From an uncultured Halomicronema sp. (lineage in GTDB: Bacteria > Cyanobacteriota > Cyanobacteriia > Phormidesmidales > Phormidesmidaceae): 43,003 nucleotides of DNA. The translations under genes were made by a program, and so were the position numbers. Within the stretch, counting starts at the first letter, position 1; each line of letters starts with the position of its first letter. The stretch lies in assembly GCA_937899725.1 (NCBI GenBank), contig CALCCA010000056.1:1-43003 (forward strand), in the 5' to 3' direction. Positions 35,550 to 43,003 of this stretch are shown piece after piece. The notes below the pieces were generated by a model. The model did no database searches. It was not told the DNA's origin and saw only the letters and a list, made by a program, of their open reading frames with translations.

Positions 35550-35556
35550 TCGCCCT

Positions 35557-36294
35557 TCATTCTGGCGGGGCACTGTCGCCTTGAATCTCCGGGCTGATCA
35601 GCGCGAGAGACTCAATCACCTTCACCGCTTCGTTTACGGAAATATTTTCGCAAGGTGCAGTGACCGCCAACGCGTTGTTGATGTAAGCAGCTCCCGCAAA
35701 GCGATAAAACCCCGTGGCGATCGGCAGCCAGTCGCTGCTCAGGTTGGGCTCGGGAAACTGAGCCTTGAGGTCAGGGGCCGTATAGCTGCCGTAGTTGAGC
35801 CTATAGTCGGCGTCATCATTAATCGCCGGCGGATTGACCGCCACCCGACTCTCGGTTTCAGGCGTGCCGCCGATGCCGCCAGCAGTATGTTCGATGACGA
35901 AGCAGCGATCGCCCGCATCACGATACAAAAGCTGATAGCTCGCAAACCGTTCGTCCTGAGTGACATTGACCTGTTCGACCAAAAATCCCTCAGGAATCGC
36001 CGTCGGTAAGACCAAGGGCACATCCAACGCCTTGATTTGAGCCGATTGCTCGGGAGTGATGGCGGCGATGAAAGCGGACTGCGGCGGTGGTGGTGGCGCG
36101 GCCTCAAAGTCTTGAGTGGCGACGGGCAATGGCGCTTCAGGGGCAGGGCTCGCCACCGGCACCTCTCGGCTACAGGCCGCTAATACCAGACAAAGGCTGC
36201 TAGCCAACAGGCCCAGTCGGCGACCGCCGGTCGGCAGATCAGACCGCAACCATCGAGGCGATCGCAGTGAATTAGGCGCAAAAAGTGAGGGCAT
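35557..36294 (-). CDS. Putative lipoprotein of unknown function
   Basis: 245 residues. A hydrophobic stretch RLGLLASSLCLVLAAC ends in a lipobox with Cys41 and is preceded by an unusually long basic N-region, so translation might start later. A Pro-rich linker (VPVASPAPEAPLPVA and EAAPPPPPQ) follows. The folded part starts around 90: LPTAIPEGFLVEQVNV, FASYQLLYRDAGDRCFVIEH, and a conserved-looking pair of cysteines (Cys in DRCFV and in APCENIS). No enzyme motif is seen. It is convergent with nadK, 7 bp away. Confidence 0.75.
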   Translation of the reverse strand: MPSLFAPNSLRSPRWLRSDLPTGGRRLGLLASSLCLVLAACSREVPVASPAPEAPLPVATQDFEAAPPPPPQSAFIAAITPEQSAQIKALDVPLVLPTAIPEGFLVEQVNVTQDERFASYQLLYRDAGDRCFVIEHTAGGIGGTPETESRVAVNPPAINDDADYRLNYGSYTAPDLKAQFPEPNLSSDWLPIATGFYRFAGAAYINNALAVTAPCENISVNEAVKVIESLALISPEIQGDSAPPE

Positions 36295-36629
36295 CAGTTG
36301 GGTTCACCGTGGAGGGCAACAAAAATGGGGGACATCGCAATCGTGGCAGGCATCCACTGCTAAAGGGAAAACGGTTGAGGATGTCCTCTCGTGACCACAC
36401 CATTTATAAGCCTCATTCCTGAAGCTCCTGATGACGTCCCGTGACGAGCGTGATCTTCGCGTTGATGAATCCCCTCGCGATACTCCCCCAATCAGCAAGT
36501 TGTTGATGAACCGCTAAAGTCCATCGCTAAGGAAATCGCGCTTGAATTACATACTGGTAAATCCGGTTTTCTCCGCAAGGAGAAAACTCGCCTCGCGGGG
36601 ACTTTATTCTCAAGCGGATCCCTAAGGAC
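36295..36629. other. Intergenic region between the lipoprotein gene and manC (both minus strand)
   Basis: A 335-bp gap holding the promoter of the lipoprotein gene and the end of the manC transcript. A 64-codon minus-strand ORF (36304-36498) shows no coding features. The perfect hairpin at 36566-36587 is described separately. Nothing else convincing was seen. Confidence 0.45.
36566..36587 (-). terminator. Perfect 9-bp hairpin with 4-nt loop downstream of manC
   Basis: GTTTTCTCC (36566-36574) and GGAGAAAAC (36579-36587) pair without mismatch around a GCAA loop (TTGC on the manC strand). The plus-strand loop is a GNRA tetraloop. It starts 42 bp past the manC stop. There is no U-tract outside the stem, so terminator function is only suggested. 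Confidence 0.35.
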
Positions 36630-37694
36630 TTATAGCAGGTGCTGGAAGTTCGGATCAGCGTTCAACGCTTTAACGGCTTTTTTGATGTCTTGAGTGCGAC
36701 TTTTGTGTACCACGAGGGTCGCCTTGCCGTCTCGAACGACAACGACGTCTTCTAAGCCAATCGTGACGATCAGTTCGTCATCATCAGAAGTGTAGACAAT
36801 GCTGCCCGTAGTATCGAGGCCTAAATGTTGGGCCATTTCAACATTGGGGTGATCGGGCGATTTGAGCAGCCGCTCGACGGCATTCCAGTCACCCAAATCA
36901 TCCCAGCCAAAGTCAACGGGCATGACAAAGGATTTATCGGTTTTTTCCATCACGGCGTAATCGATGCTGAGTTTCGACAGGTCAGCATAGGCCTCCACTC
37001 CCCGTGCCTGCAGGGGCTGCATGATTTCTGGCGCATAGGTCGCCAGCTCCTGCAGCATGACGCCGGTCGGAAAGATGAACATGCCGCTGTTCCAGCTAAA
37101 GCGTCTGCTGGCAATAAATTCCTCAGCAGTGCTCTGGTCCGGCTTTTCGGTGAAGCGGGCGACCTTGTAAGCGGTCAAGGCGTCAAACTGGCCAACGCTA
37201 TCCCCCTGCTCAATGTAGCCGTAGCCCGTCGCCGGAAAGGTGGGATTAATGCCTAGCGTCGCGATCGCTGATTTTTCGGTGGCGAGCTGAGCGGCGGCGA
37301 CCAGCGTTTGCCGGTAGGCCGCTTCATCGGCGATCCAATGATCGGCGGGAAAGAAGCCCGCGATCGCCGATTCACCGTGGCGTTTGGCGACCTCTAACGT
37401 GGCCCAAGCAACTGCCGGAGCCGTATCTTTGCCCTCGGGCTCAATCAACAGATTGCTTTCTGGTAAATCGGGTAGCTGCTGCCGAATGCCGTCGGCCAAA
37501 TGGGCAGCTGTAATCACCCACAGCGAGTCCCAGGTTTCGGTCATCGGCAACAGACGATTAGCGGTGGCTTGCAGTAGACTGAAGCCGCTACCGTCTAAAC
37601 ACAAGAACTGTTTGGGATGCTGACGGCGACTGACGGGCCAAAATCGCTCTCCTTTTCCGCCTGCTAGAATTACCGGGATGACCGTCGGGGGCAT
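36630..37694 (-). CDS. manC: Mannose-1-phosphate guanylyltransferase
   Basis: 354 residues, the short form without the C-terminal phosphomannose-isomerase cupin domain. The pyrophosphorylase motif PVILAGGKGERFWPVSRRQHPKQFL lies near 7-31, FFPADHWI near 115, RFTEKPD near 180 and SWNSGMFIFPTG near 200. VDFGWDDLGDWNAV near 265 is also diagnostic. It makes GDP-mannose, which feeds mannose and fucose polysaccharides and glycoproteins. A good promoter lies upstream (37753-37781). It is divergent from an LCP-family gene, fitting an envelope or exopolysaccharide theme. Confidence 0.95.
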   Translation of the reverse strand: MPPTVIPVILAGGKGERFWPVSRRQHPKQFLCLDGSGFSLLQATANRLLPMTETWDSLWVITAAHLADGIRQQLPDLPESNLLIEPEGKDTAPAVAWATLEVAKRHGESAIAGFFPADHWIADEAAYRQTLVAAAQLATEKSAIATLGINPTFPATGYGYIEQGDSVGQFDALTAYKVARFTEKPDQSTAEEFIASRRFSWNSGMFIFPTGVMLQELATYAPEIMQPLQARGVEAYADLSKLSIDYAVMEKTDKSFVMPVDFGWDDLGDWNAVERLLKSPDHPNVEMAQHLGLDTTGSIVYTSDDDELIVTIGLEDVVVVRDGKATLVVHKSRTQDIKKAVKALNADPNFQHLL

Positions 37695-37752
37695 AGGGTT
37701 GACACTCCAAATATTGTCCGCCTTATCGTACCCAAAGCCCCCTAGAAGCAGG

Positions 37753-37781
37753 ATATAATCGCCGTAATATTTTGTTTACAA
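37753..37781 (-). promoter_or_regulatory. Sigma-70-like promoter for manC
   Basis: On the minus strand a -35 box TTGTAA (37776-37781) is followed after exactly 17 bp by a -10 box TTATAT (37753-37758). The predicted start, near 37746, leaves a leader of about 50 nt before the manC ATG at 37694. Confidence 0.5.
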
Positions 37782-37883
37782 TTTCGAAAATTTATCTATG
37801 GGGGATGATTTCTGAACTGCTCGACTGGGTACTCCTAGGCGAGGTGCTGATTTCCCAAATCGTTTTAAGCAGTGTGAGAACCC

Positions 37884-39284
37884 ATGTCGCCGTCTGTAGA
37901 ACCGCCCCCAAACCAGTCTCCTGCCAATTTTTCTGCGCCGACCGCTTCTCACCTGAATTCAGCCGCTGCTGCTCAGCCCACGTTGGCCCATCGGGCTCAG
38001 GCTTGGTGTCGGCGGCTCGGATGGTCTGTGGTCTTTGGCAGTACGGCGATCGCGGCCGCCTTGGGCGGGGCGATCTTAGCCACTGCCCTGCCGTTACCGG
38101 ACTGGCTCTCTTCGGAAGTCGGGGAGCCTCTCAATCTTGCCGATTTGTGGCAGTCGGGCTTTCGCTACCGGGTGACCCGGCCAGTCAATATTTTGGTGAT
38201 GGGGGTTGATGTCCCCGAACCGGGTCAAGACAACGCCGACACGCTGTTTGATGGGCGCTCGGACACGATGTTGATCGCCCGTATCAATGCCGAAGAGAAC
38301 ACAGTCGGACTGCTGTCGATTCCCCGTGATACCCAGGTTGATATCCCGGGTGAGGGCATTGCCAAGATTAACCATGCTAACTTTGCCGGTGGCCCCGAAT
38401 TAGTGGCCGAAACTGTGCAGGCCAACTTCGGCCCCGTGCCGATCGATCGCTACGTGCGAGTCAGCACGGGTGCCCTGCGAGAACTGGTTGACCTGTTGGG
38501 CGGGGTTGAGGTGATGGTGCCACAGCGCATGGTCTACCAAGACGTCACCCAAGGGCTATACATCGATTTAGAAGAAGGTTGGCAAACCCTCAACGGCGAT
38601 CAGGTCGAGCAGTTTGCTCGCTATCGTGGCGACGGCAGCGGTGACATTGGCCGGGTGCAGCGACAGCAAATCCTGATGAAAGCGTTGCGCGAACGGTTGA
38701 CTCATCCGACGGTGATTCCTCGCTTGCCTCAGGTGATGCGCGTCATGATGCGCCATATCGATACCAATCTGACACTAGAAGAGATTTTGGCCCTGGCCAA
38801 TGTCGCAATGGAGGTGGAGCCCGAAAACCTGCAGATGGTCATGCTGCCAGGCCGCTTTAGCACCCCGAATGAGTACATTGCCAGCTATTGGATTTTGGAT
38901 GCGGCGGCCACTCAACAGGTAATGCGCAGCTTCTTTGAACTGGAGAATGTGGCGCTGCTGTCGAATGATGATAACCGAGCCATGATCAGCCTGCCCATCG
39001 CCATTCAAAATGCGTCGGGCGAGCCGCGAGTCGCTCGCGAGGTGGCAGACTACCTCCGTGAAGAAGGCTTTCGCAATGTGTATGTTGTCCCCGACTGGCC
39101 CAGCGAACTACAACGCACTCAAGTGATTGCGCAACGGGGCGATCGCGACAGCGCCGAACTGATGGCCTCAATTTTGGATCTGGGCCGAGTGGTGTCTGAT
39201 TCGACGGGCGATTTACAATCTGAACTCACGATTCGGGTCGGTCGTGATTGGCTCATGACGACAACATCGGAAGCGCAGCCGTGA
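37884..39284 (+). CDS. LytR-CpsA-Psr (LCP) family envelope glycopolymer transferase
   Basis: 466 residues. A Pro/Ala-rich cytoplasmic N-terminus of about 45 residues precedes one membrane anchor near 47-70. The LCP domain follows: NILVMGVDVPEPGQ near 101, RSDTMLIARINAEENTVGLL near 124-143, SIPRDTQVDIPG near 144-155, KINHANFAGGPELV, DLLGGVEVMVP and YRGDGSGDIGRVQRQQ near 248-263. The basic and acidic residues expected for pyrophosphate binding are present. A LytR_C-like domain starts about 370 (IAIQNASGEPRVAREVADYL). The family transfers polyprenyl-linked glycans to the cell wall. It is divergent from manC. Confidence 0.93.
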   Translation: MSPSVEPPPNQSPANFSAPTASHLNSAAAAQPTLAHRAQAWCRRLGWSVVFGSTAIAAALGGAILATALPLPDWLSSEVGEPLNLADLWQSGFRYRVTRPVNILVMGVDVPEPGQDNADTLFDGRSDTMLIARINAEENTVGLLSIPRDTQVDIPGEGIAKINHANFAGGPELVAETVQANFGPVPIDRYVRVSTGALRELVDLLGGVEVMVPQRMVYQDVTQGLYIDLEEGWQTLNGDQVEQFARYRGDGSGDIGRVQRQQILMKALRERLTHPTVIPRLPQVMRVMMRHIDTNLTLEEILALANVAMEVEPENLQMVMLPGRFSTPNEYIASYWILDAAATQQVMRSFFELENVALLSNDDNRAMISLPIAIQNASGEPRVAREVADYLREEGFRNVYVVPDWPSELQRTQVIAQRGDRDSAELMASILDLGRVVSDSTGDLQSELTIRVGRDWLMTTTSEAQP

Positions 39285-39459
39285 GCCATCAGCAGGCTCG
39301 ATAACTCGCCTAAAGGCGCGAGAAGAAAGCCGTAATAGATCGACTACAACCGGGTTTCACAAGCTGTCGCTGTAGACTACACACTAGCCGCAACCGACCC
39401 AGCAGGAGCGAGCTAGCATCAGCACAATGGCATCCTAGATCGCCCGGAGCCCTTAGCTA

Positions 39460-39573
39460 ATGATGAATCGCTACGTGAGGTGGACGGTGCAAGCTGGAGT
39501 CATTTTGGCGTTGGCCCTGCTGTGGGTTTTGCTCATTGAGTCACCCGCGATCGCCACCCAATCGCTCTGTTGA
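39460..39573 (+). CDS. Tiny signal-peptide-like ORF (37 aa)
   Basis: Direct translation gives a 37-residue protein beginning MMNRYVRWTVQAGVI, with a hydrophobic core of about 17 residues and ending in SPAIATQSLC. It looks like a single-span or cleaved signal peptide with almost no mature part. GGAG occurs 13 nt upstream, which is far. It ends 12 bp before the convergent SGNH hydrolase gene. It could be a small membrane protein, a decayed gene start, or chance. Confidence 0.35.
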   Translation: MMNRYVRWTVQAGVILALALLWVLLIESPAIATQSLC

Positions 39574-39584
39574 CTAGCGACGTC

Positions 39585-40337
39585 TTAGCAGGGACTCTCC
39601 ATCGCATGCTGAAACGTCGGCCAAGCCGTGATATCGGCCAGTAGAGAGCGATAGCCCAACACGTTAGGATGCAGGCCATCGGTCGAAACGCGCGATCGCC
39701 ACCAACTCTCGCCGCGACTGAGCCACAGATCAAACAGGTCTAAATAAGGAATATTTCGCCGCTGACAGGCTTGCTGAGTGGCTGCTTTGTACTGCGCCTG
39801 GTCGCTGTGATTGTAATGCAGCACTTCGGCAAAGGGCATCCGCTCTTCGAGTACGGGAGTCATGCCCACAAAGAGCACTGGGCACAGAGCCGTGGCTGCA
39901 GCTAATAGCTCATCCGTTTGCGCTTGAAAAGCTTCAAAATCAGTGCAAATCCGACCGGTCGGTTTGCTGACCCGCGCCGTATCGTTGAGCCCGACTGACA
40001 GCAGCAGCAAATCGGGGACTCGGTTTCTAAACTCACCACGGGTTTGAAATTCTTGGACGAGGCGATCGGAGACGCGCTGTACGGTATCAGCCCTGACTCC
40101 CAAGTTGTAGATGGCATGGCCGGGGGACTCTGGCTGTAGCCACTGACGTCTCAGACGCTCAACCCAACCGCCCCCTTCGGGGTCACCGTAGCCGTAAACC
40201 AGACTGTCGCCAATCGCCACGATGCGCTTCTCTTTTCGGGTATTCACGACCTTAGGTGATCGCGTAAAAGGAGAGGCCGCTACCATGTTTGGAGTTCTCG
40301 TTTGCATCAATGAAATCAAGTCACGTTTTACCGTCAC
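39585..40337 (-). CDS. SGNH/GDSL-family hydrolase
   Basis: 250 residues from the GTG at 40337; ATG codons at 40307 and 40286 are alternative starts. Block I is IVAIGDSLVYGYGDPEGGGW (Ser45), block II has the Gly in YNLGVRADTVQRV, block III has LLSVGLNDTARV (Asn), and block V is STDGLHPNVLGY with the Asp-His pair. All four SGNH residues are present. The family includes lipases, esterases and carbohydrate or peptidoglycan deacetylases. No signal peptide is evident, so it is probably cytoplasmic. Confidence 0.9.
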   Translation of the reverse strand: MTVKRDLISLMQTRTPNMVAASPFTRSPKVVNTRKEKRIVAIGDSLVYGYGDPEGGGWVERLRRQWLQPESPGHAIYNLGVRADTVQRVSDRLVQEFQTRGEFRNRVPDLLLLSVGLNDTARVSKPTGRICTDFEAFQAQTDELLAAATALCPVLFVGMTPVLEERMPFAEVLHYNHSDQAQYKAATQQACQRRNIPYLDLFDLWLSRGESWWRSRVSTDGLHPNVLGYRSLLADITAWPTFQHAMESPC

Positions 40338-40531
40338 TTATGGGAATTTACCATTCTAAAGATTTCTTTTCAATTTTTTAAGCTCATAAACCGGCTAGTA
40401 TCCGCTTGACAAGCCCGACCTATGCCACCAAAACCCCAGACTTATTTCACCTCTCTGGCTGTCCATCCGGCTACCCCAGCGACCCTGTCAGGGCTGCTTT
40501 TCTCAATCTGGGCTCTCGGTGGTGTTGCGCC

Positions 40532-41662
40532 TTATAGGGTGACCGGTGACTCGACATAGACCGTGGGCTCTTGCATCGTGAAGCGAATGCCATAGCTGTC
40601 GAGCTTGGTCGCGATCGTGTCATTGGCTAACTCTAGCAGGCGTTTGCGCAGTTCCAGGGAGCTTTCACTAGAGCCCAGAATAAAGAAGGTAATGCGAGCC
40701 CGGCGCATGTATTGGTCGGTGCGACCATTATCTTCATTGGTGTGGGGAAAGACGATGCTGGTGCTGCCGGGATCAACCCCAAACACCGAGTTGGTGCTTT
40801 GGGTGATGACTTGTTTGACGAGGGCGGCATCTTCATCGGTGAGGCGACGACCAAACTCTAGGTAAAGCATCACCATCACCTTTTTGGCCCGACTGACGTT
40901 CTCAATTTCCATATTCAGGAGGGTCGAGTTCGGCAAAATGAACAGGGTGCTTTTCGCCGCTGTGCGAATTTTAGTCGAGCGTAGGCCTACAGATTCCACC
41001 CGTCCCAACTGACCATCCGAGAGCCGAATGTATTCGCCGGGGACAAAGGGCCGATCGAGATACAGCACAATGGTGCTGAGCAGCTGTTCGAGGATTTTTT
41101 GAGCGGCAAAGGCGATCGCTAAGCCACCAATTCCCAAACTGGCAAACAGGCCCACCAAATTGAAGTCTTGACTTTGGGCAAAGGCAAGTACCGCAATAAA
41201 GCCGATGAGCACATTGGCAATGGTTTCAAACACCAGCAGCATCTCATCGACTTCGCGCCCCACCTTTTTGAGCAGGTCAACGCCATAGACGCGAAAGATG
41301 CGGCCAAACAAGCGGGAGGTTAACCAGGCCATGCTGCTGATCAGCGCCAGGTCGGCAAAGGGCTGCAAAAAGTCATGCAGGCTGCGGTAGTCTTCCTGCA
41401 GCCAGACCATTGAGAGCGACACCAGCAGCATCGTTCCGGCAAACTGAAAGGCACCGCTCAAGGGGGCAATCAGGTTTTCATAGAGGTGTGCAACTTGCTC
41501 CGGCGAAAAGCGCCGGATAAACACTCTCACAATGCTGGGGGTAAACCGTCCCACCGCGATCGCCAGCAGCAAAGACACGCCAAAAATCACTAGCCGAGGC
41601 GTTTCGTCAAAGGTGATGCCCACCATTTCGAGGCCGCTTTGTAGATTGAAGCCGTCATCCAT
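40532..41662 (-). CDS. MscS-family mechanosensitive channel, paralog 1
   Basis: 376 residues. Four hydrophobic segments precede the pore helix FASLGIGGLAIAFAAQKILE near residues 173-192. The beta domain follows with LDRPFVPGEYIRLSDGQLG and VESVGLRSTKIRTAAKSTLF, the classic MscS pattern, then FILPNSTLLNMEIENVS. The C-terminal alpha/beta part ends EPTVYVESPVTL. It releases osmolytes when membrane tension rises. It lies 142 bp downstream of a close paralog (41805-42908) on the same strand, indicating tandem duplication. Confidence 0.92.
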   Translation of the reverse strand: MDDGFNLQSGLEMVGITFDETPRLVIFGVSLLLAIAVGRFTPSIVRVFIRRFSPEQVAHLYENLIAPLSGAFQFAGTMLLVSLSMVWLQEDYRSLHDFLQPFADLALISSMAWLTSRLFGRIFRVYGVDLLKKVGREVDEMLLVFETIANVLIGFIAVLAFAQSQDFNLVGLFASLGIGGLAIAFAAQKILEQLLSTIVLYLDRPFVPGEYIRLSDGQLGRVESVGLRSTKIRTAAKSTLFILPNSTLLNMEIENVSRAKKVMVMLYLEFGRRLTDEDAALVKQVITQSTNSVFGVDPGSTSIVFPHTNEDNGRTDQYMRRARITFFILGSSESSLELRKRLLELANDTIATKLDSYGIRFTMQEPTVYVESPVTL

Positions 41663-41804
41663 AACGCTTAGCCATCGACAGAGATTGCAGTCGTCAATTT
41701 ATGTTCAAGTTCACTTGGGCCATCGCTAGCTAGACCGGCAGCCAGGCGCGAGTACGGGTTCGGCCTTAAGGTGATCCGGCTGCCCCCGGAGACCAGTCTG
41801 CCGA

Positions 41805-42908
41805 TTAAATCGTAATGGGAGAATCAACGTATACGGTGGGTTCTTCAATATCGAAGGAAATGCCGTATTTTTTGAGCCGTTGGGTCATCTTTTGATTCGC
41901 GATATCGATGAGCTGCCGCCGAATTTCTAACGAGCTGCCGGTCGCCCCGAGAATAAACAGCGTTGCCTGTACCTGAGTGAGATGGCCGCTGTCGAGGGTG
42001 CGAAAGGCAATATCGGTGCTGCGGGTATCAATGCCAAAAATATCCTGGGTGCTTTCAGTTACCACCTGACGAATCAGCGCCTGCTCTTCTTCCCCAATTG
42101 CTCGATAGAGGTTGAGATAGACGATCGCCATCACTTTTTTCGCCCCGGTGAAATTTTCGACCGTGGCCTGAATCAGCGCACTGTTGGGCACGATCGCCAG
42201 CGTCCCCTTACCCGAAGTGCGAATTTTCGTCGAGCGCAGGCCAATCGCCTCAACGCGACCAAAGGTGCCATCGGGCAGGCCGATATAGTCATCGACCTCA
42301 AAGGGGCGATCAACATAAATGACCACCCCCCCCAATAGCTGTTCTAGAACCTTTTGGGCGGCAAAGGCGATCGCAATGCCCCCAACTCCCAAACTGGCAA
42401 ATACCCCAATGATGTTGATCCGGTGAGTCTGGGCAAACAGCGTCACTAAGATTACGACGAGTCCGGCATTGGCTAAAAAGCGGCCTACCAGCAGCAGTTC
42501 ACTGTTGGTCTTGCGGCCCTCTTCTAACGCCGCGTTCAGTAGATATTCGTCAAAGTAAGTCTGGAAACATTGGACGAGGAATCCACCCAGTGCCAGGGTT
42601 AACGACAACGTCAGCAGAAACTCTAGCTGGTCGTACCAGGGCACGTACCACAACTCCTGCAGCAACACCCGCGCCACCAAATCAAAAATGGCCAGGGCTC
42701 CCGTGAGCTTGAGCAGCGATTGATGGGGTTTGATAATGCGACTGTAAAAGGTTTTGGCATCTTCTTTCAGCCATCGCTGCAGCAACAACTGAGTCAGCCA
42801 GGGCACCACTTGCCCCAACAAAATCGCTAGGCTGCCCGAAACGAGCGCAAAAATCCCCCAAAACAGCGTTGGGTTGTCGATGGCTAGAGACAGATAGGCA
42901 TCCCACAT
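41805..42908 (-). CDS. MscS-family mechanosensitive channel, paralog 2
   Basis: 367 residues with the same architecture as the downstream paralog. N-terminal hydrophobic helices (LFWGIFALVSGSLAILLGQV and further ones), a pore helix FASLGVGGIAIAFAAQKVLE near 172-191, then YVDRPFEVDDYIGLPDGTFG and VEAIGLRSTKIRTSGKGTLA. It ends EEPTVYVDSPITI, nearly matching the paralog's end. The upstream region (42909-43003) should hold the promoter for both. Differences concentrate in the N-terminal helices, so gating or partners may differ (inference). Confidence 0.92.
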   Translation of the reverse strand: MWDAYLSLAIDNPTLFWGIFALVSGSLAILLGQVVPWLTQLLLQRWLKEDAKTFYSRIIKPHQSLLKLTGALAIFDLVARVLLQELWYVPWYDQLEFLLTLSLTLALGGFLVQCFQTYFDEYLLNAALEEGRKTNSELLLVGRFLANAGLVVILVTLFAQTHRINIIGVFASLGVGGIAIAFAAQKVLEQLLGGVVIYVDRPFEVDDYIGLPDGTFGRVEAIGLRSTKIRTSGKGTLAIVPNSALIQATVENFTGAKKVMAIVYLNLYRAIGEEEQALIRQVVTESTQDIFGIDTRSTDIAFRTLDSGHLTQVQATLFILGATGSSLEIRRQLIDIANQKMTQRLKKYGISFDIEEPTVYVDSPITI

Positions 42909-43003
42909 AGACTCAGGGTGAAGTTAAGGACGGGTGACGGTTATAAGCACAATAGACTTTATCGGAAATAAGAGAGGGGTCGATTTAACCCACCATTTCC
43001 CCT

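Overview
The window looks like a cyanobacterial chromosome. The 8-bp palindrome GCGATCGC (HIP1) is scattered through both coding and intergenic DNA. There is a four-gene NDH-1 block (ndhA-ndhI-ndhG-ndhE), a ribosomal protein L33/S18/RNase II cluster, a membrane-anchored caspase-like (orthocaspase family) protein, and tandem MscS channels. The genus cannot be fixed from sequence alone; a filamentous Leptolyngbya-like or related lineage is a guess. No tRNA, rRNA, insertion sequence, prophage or CRISPR array was found.

Layout. 1-1525 (minus): 5' part of a membrane-anchored NACHT-type ATPase that runs off the window edge. 1730-4298 (plus): rpmG, rpsR and an RNase II-family nuclease. 4507-6038 (minus): moeA preceded by a small conserved-looking gene. 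6363-9496 (plus): aminopeptidase P and Ppx/GppA exopolyphosphatase. 9350-10870: an AT-rich island with a GT-B-like glycosyltransferase and a long structured inverted repeat. 10920-11639 (minus): rpmF (58 aa) and an exported protein. 11941-13943: a caspase-like protein lacking both catalytic residues, with a membrane segment and tandem helical repeats.

14309-24138 (plus) is a glycan locus. rfbC-rfbD-rfbA make dTDP-L-rhamnose precursors. They are followed by a polytopic membrane protein, a GtrA-GT2 fusion, two CDP-tyvelose-epimerase-like SDR proteins flanking a methyltransferase, and finally rfbB. The set predicts synthesis of dTDP-rhamnose plus a second modified sugar and its lipid-linked transfer across the membrane.

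24163-31371 is mostly housekeeping: carA, a lipoprotein retropepsin-like protease divergent from it, a conserved unknown, a cytidine-deaminase-like enzyme, a rhodanese-fold protein without its cysteine, RNase D, trpB and a VOC protein. A roughly 0.9-kb stretch at 27025-27936 holds a structured element and an overlooked 56-aa membrane ORF. 31744-35549 (plus) is ndhAIGE followed by an NAD kinase. 35557-40337 has a lipoprotein, manC, a divergent LytR-CpsA-Psr protein, a tiny signal-peptide-like ORF and an SGNH hydrolase. 40532-42908 (minus) holds two tandem paralogous MscS-family channels.

The most noteworthy items are the doubly substituted pseudo-caspase, whose repeat module also occurs in the lipoprotein protease; the bulged inverted repeat around 10670-10774; the sugar locus with a reversed GtrA-GT2 fusion; and the short-period glycine repeats in the truncated NACHT protein.
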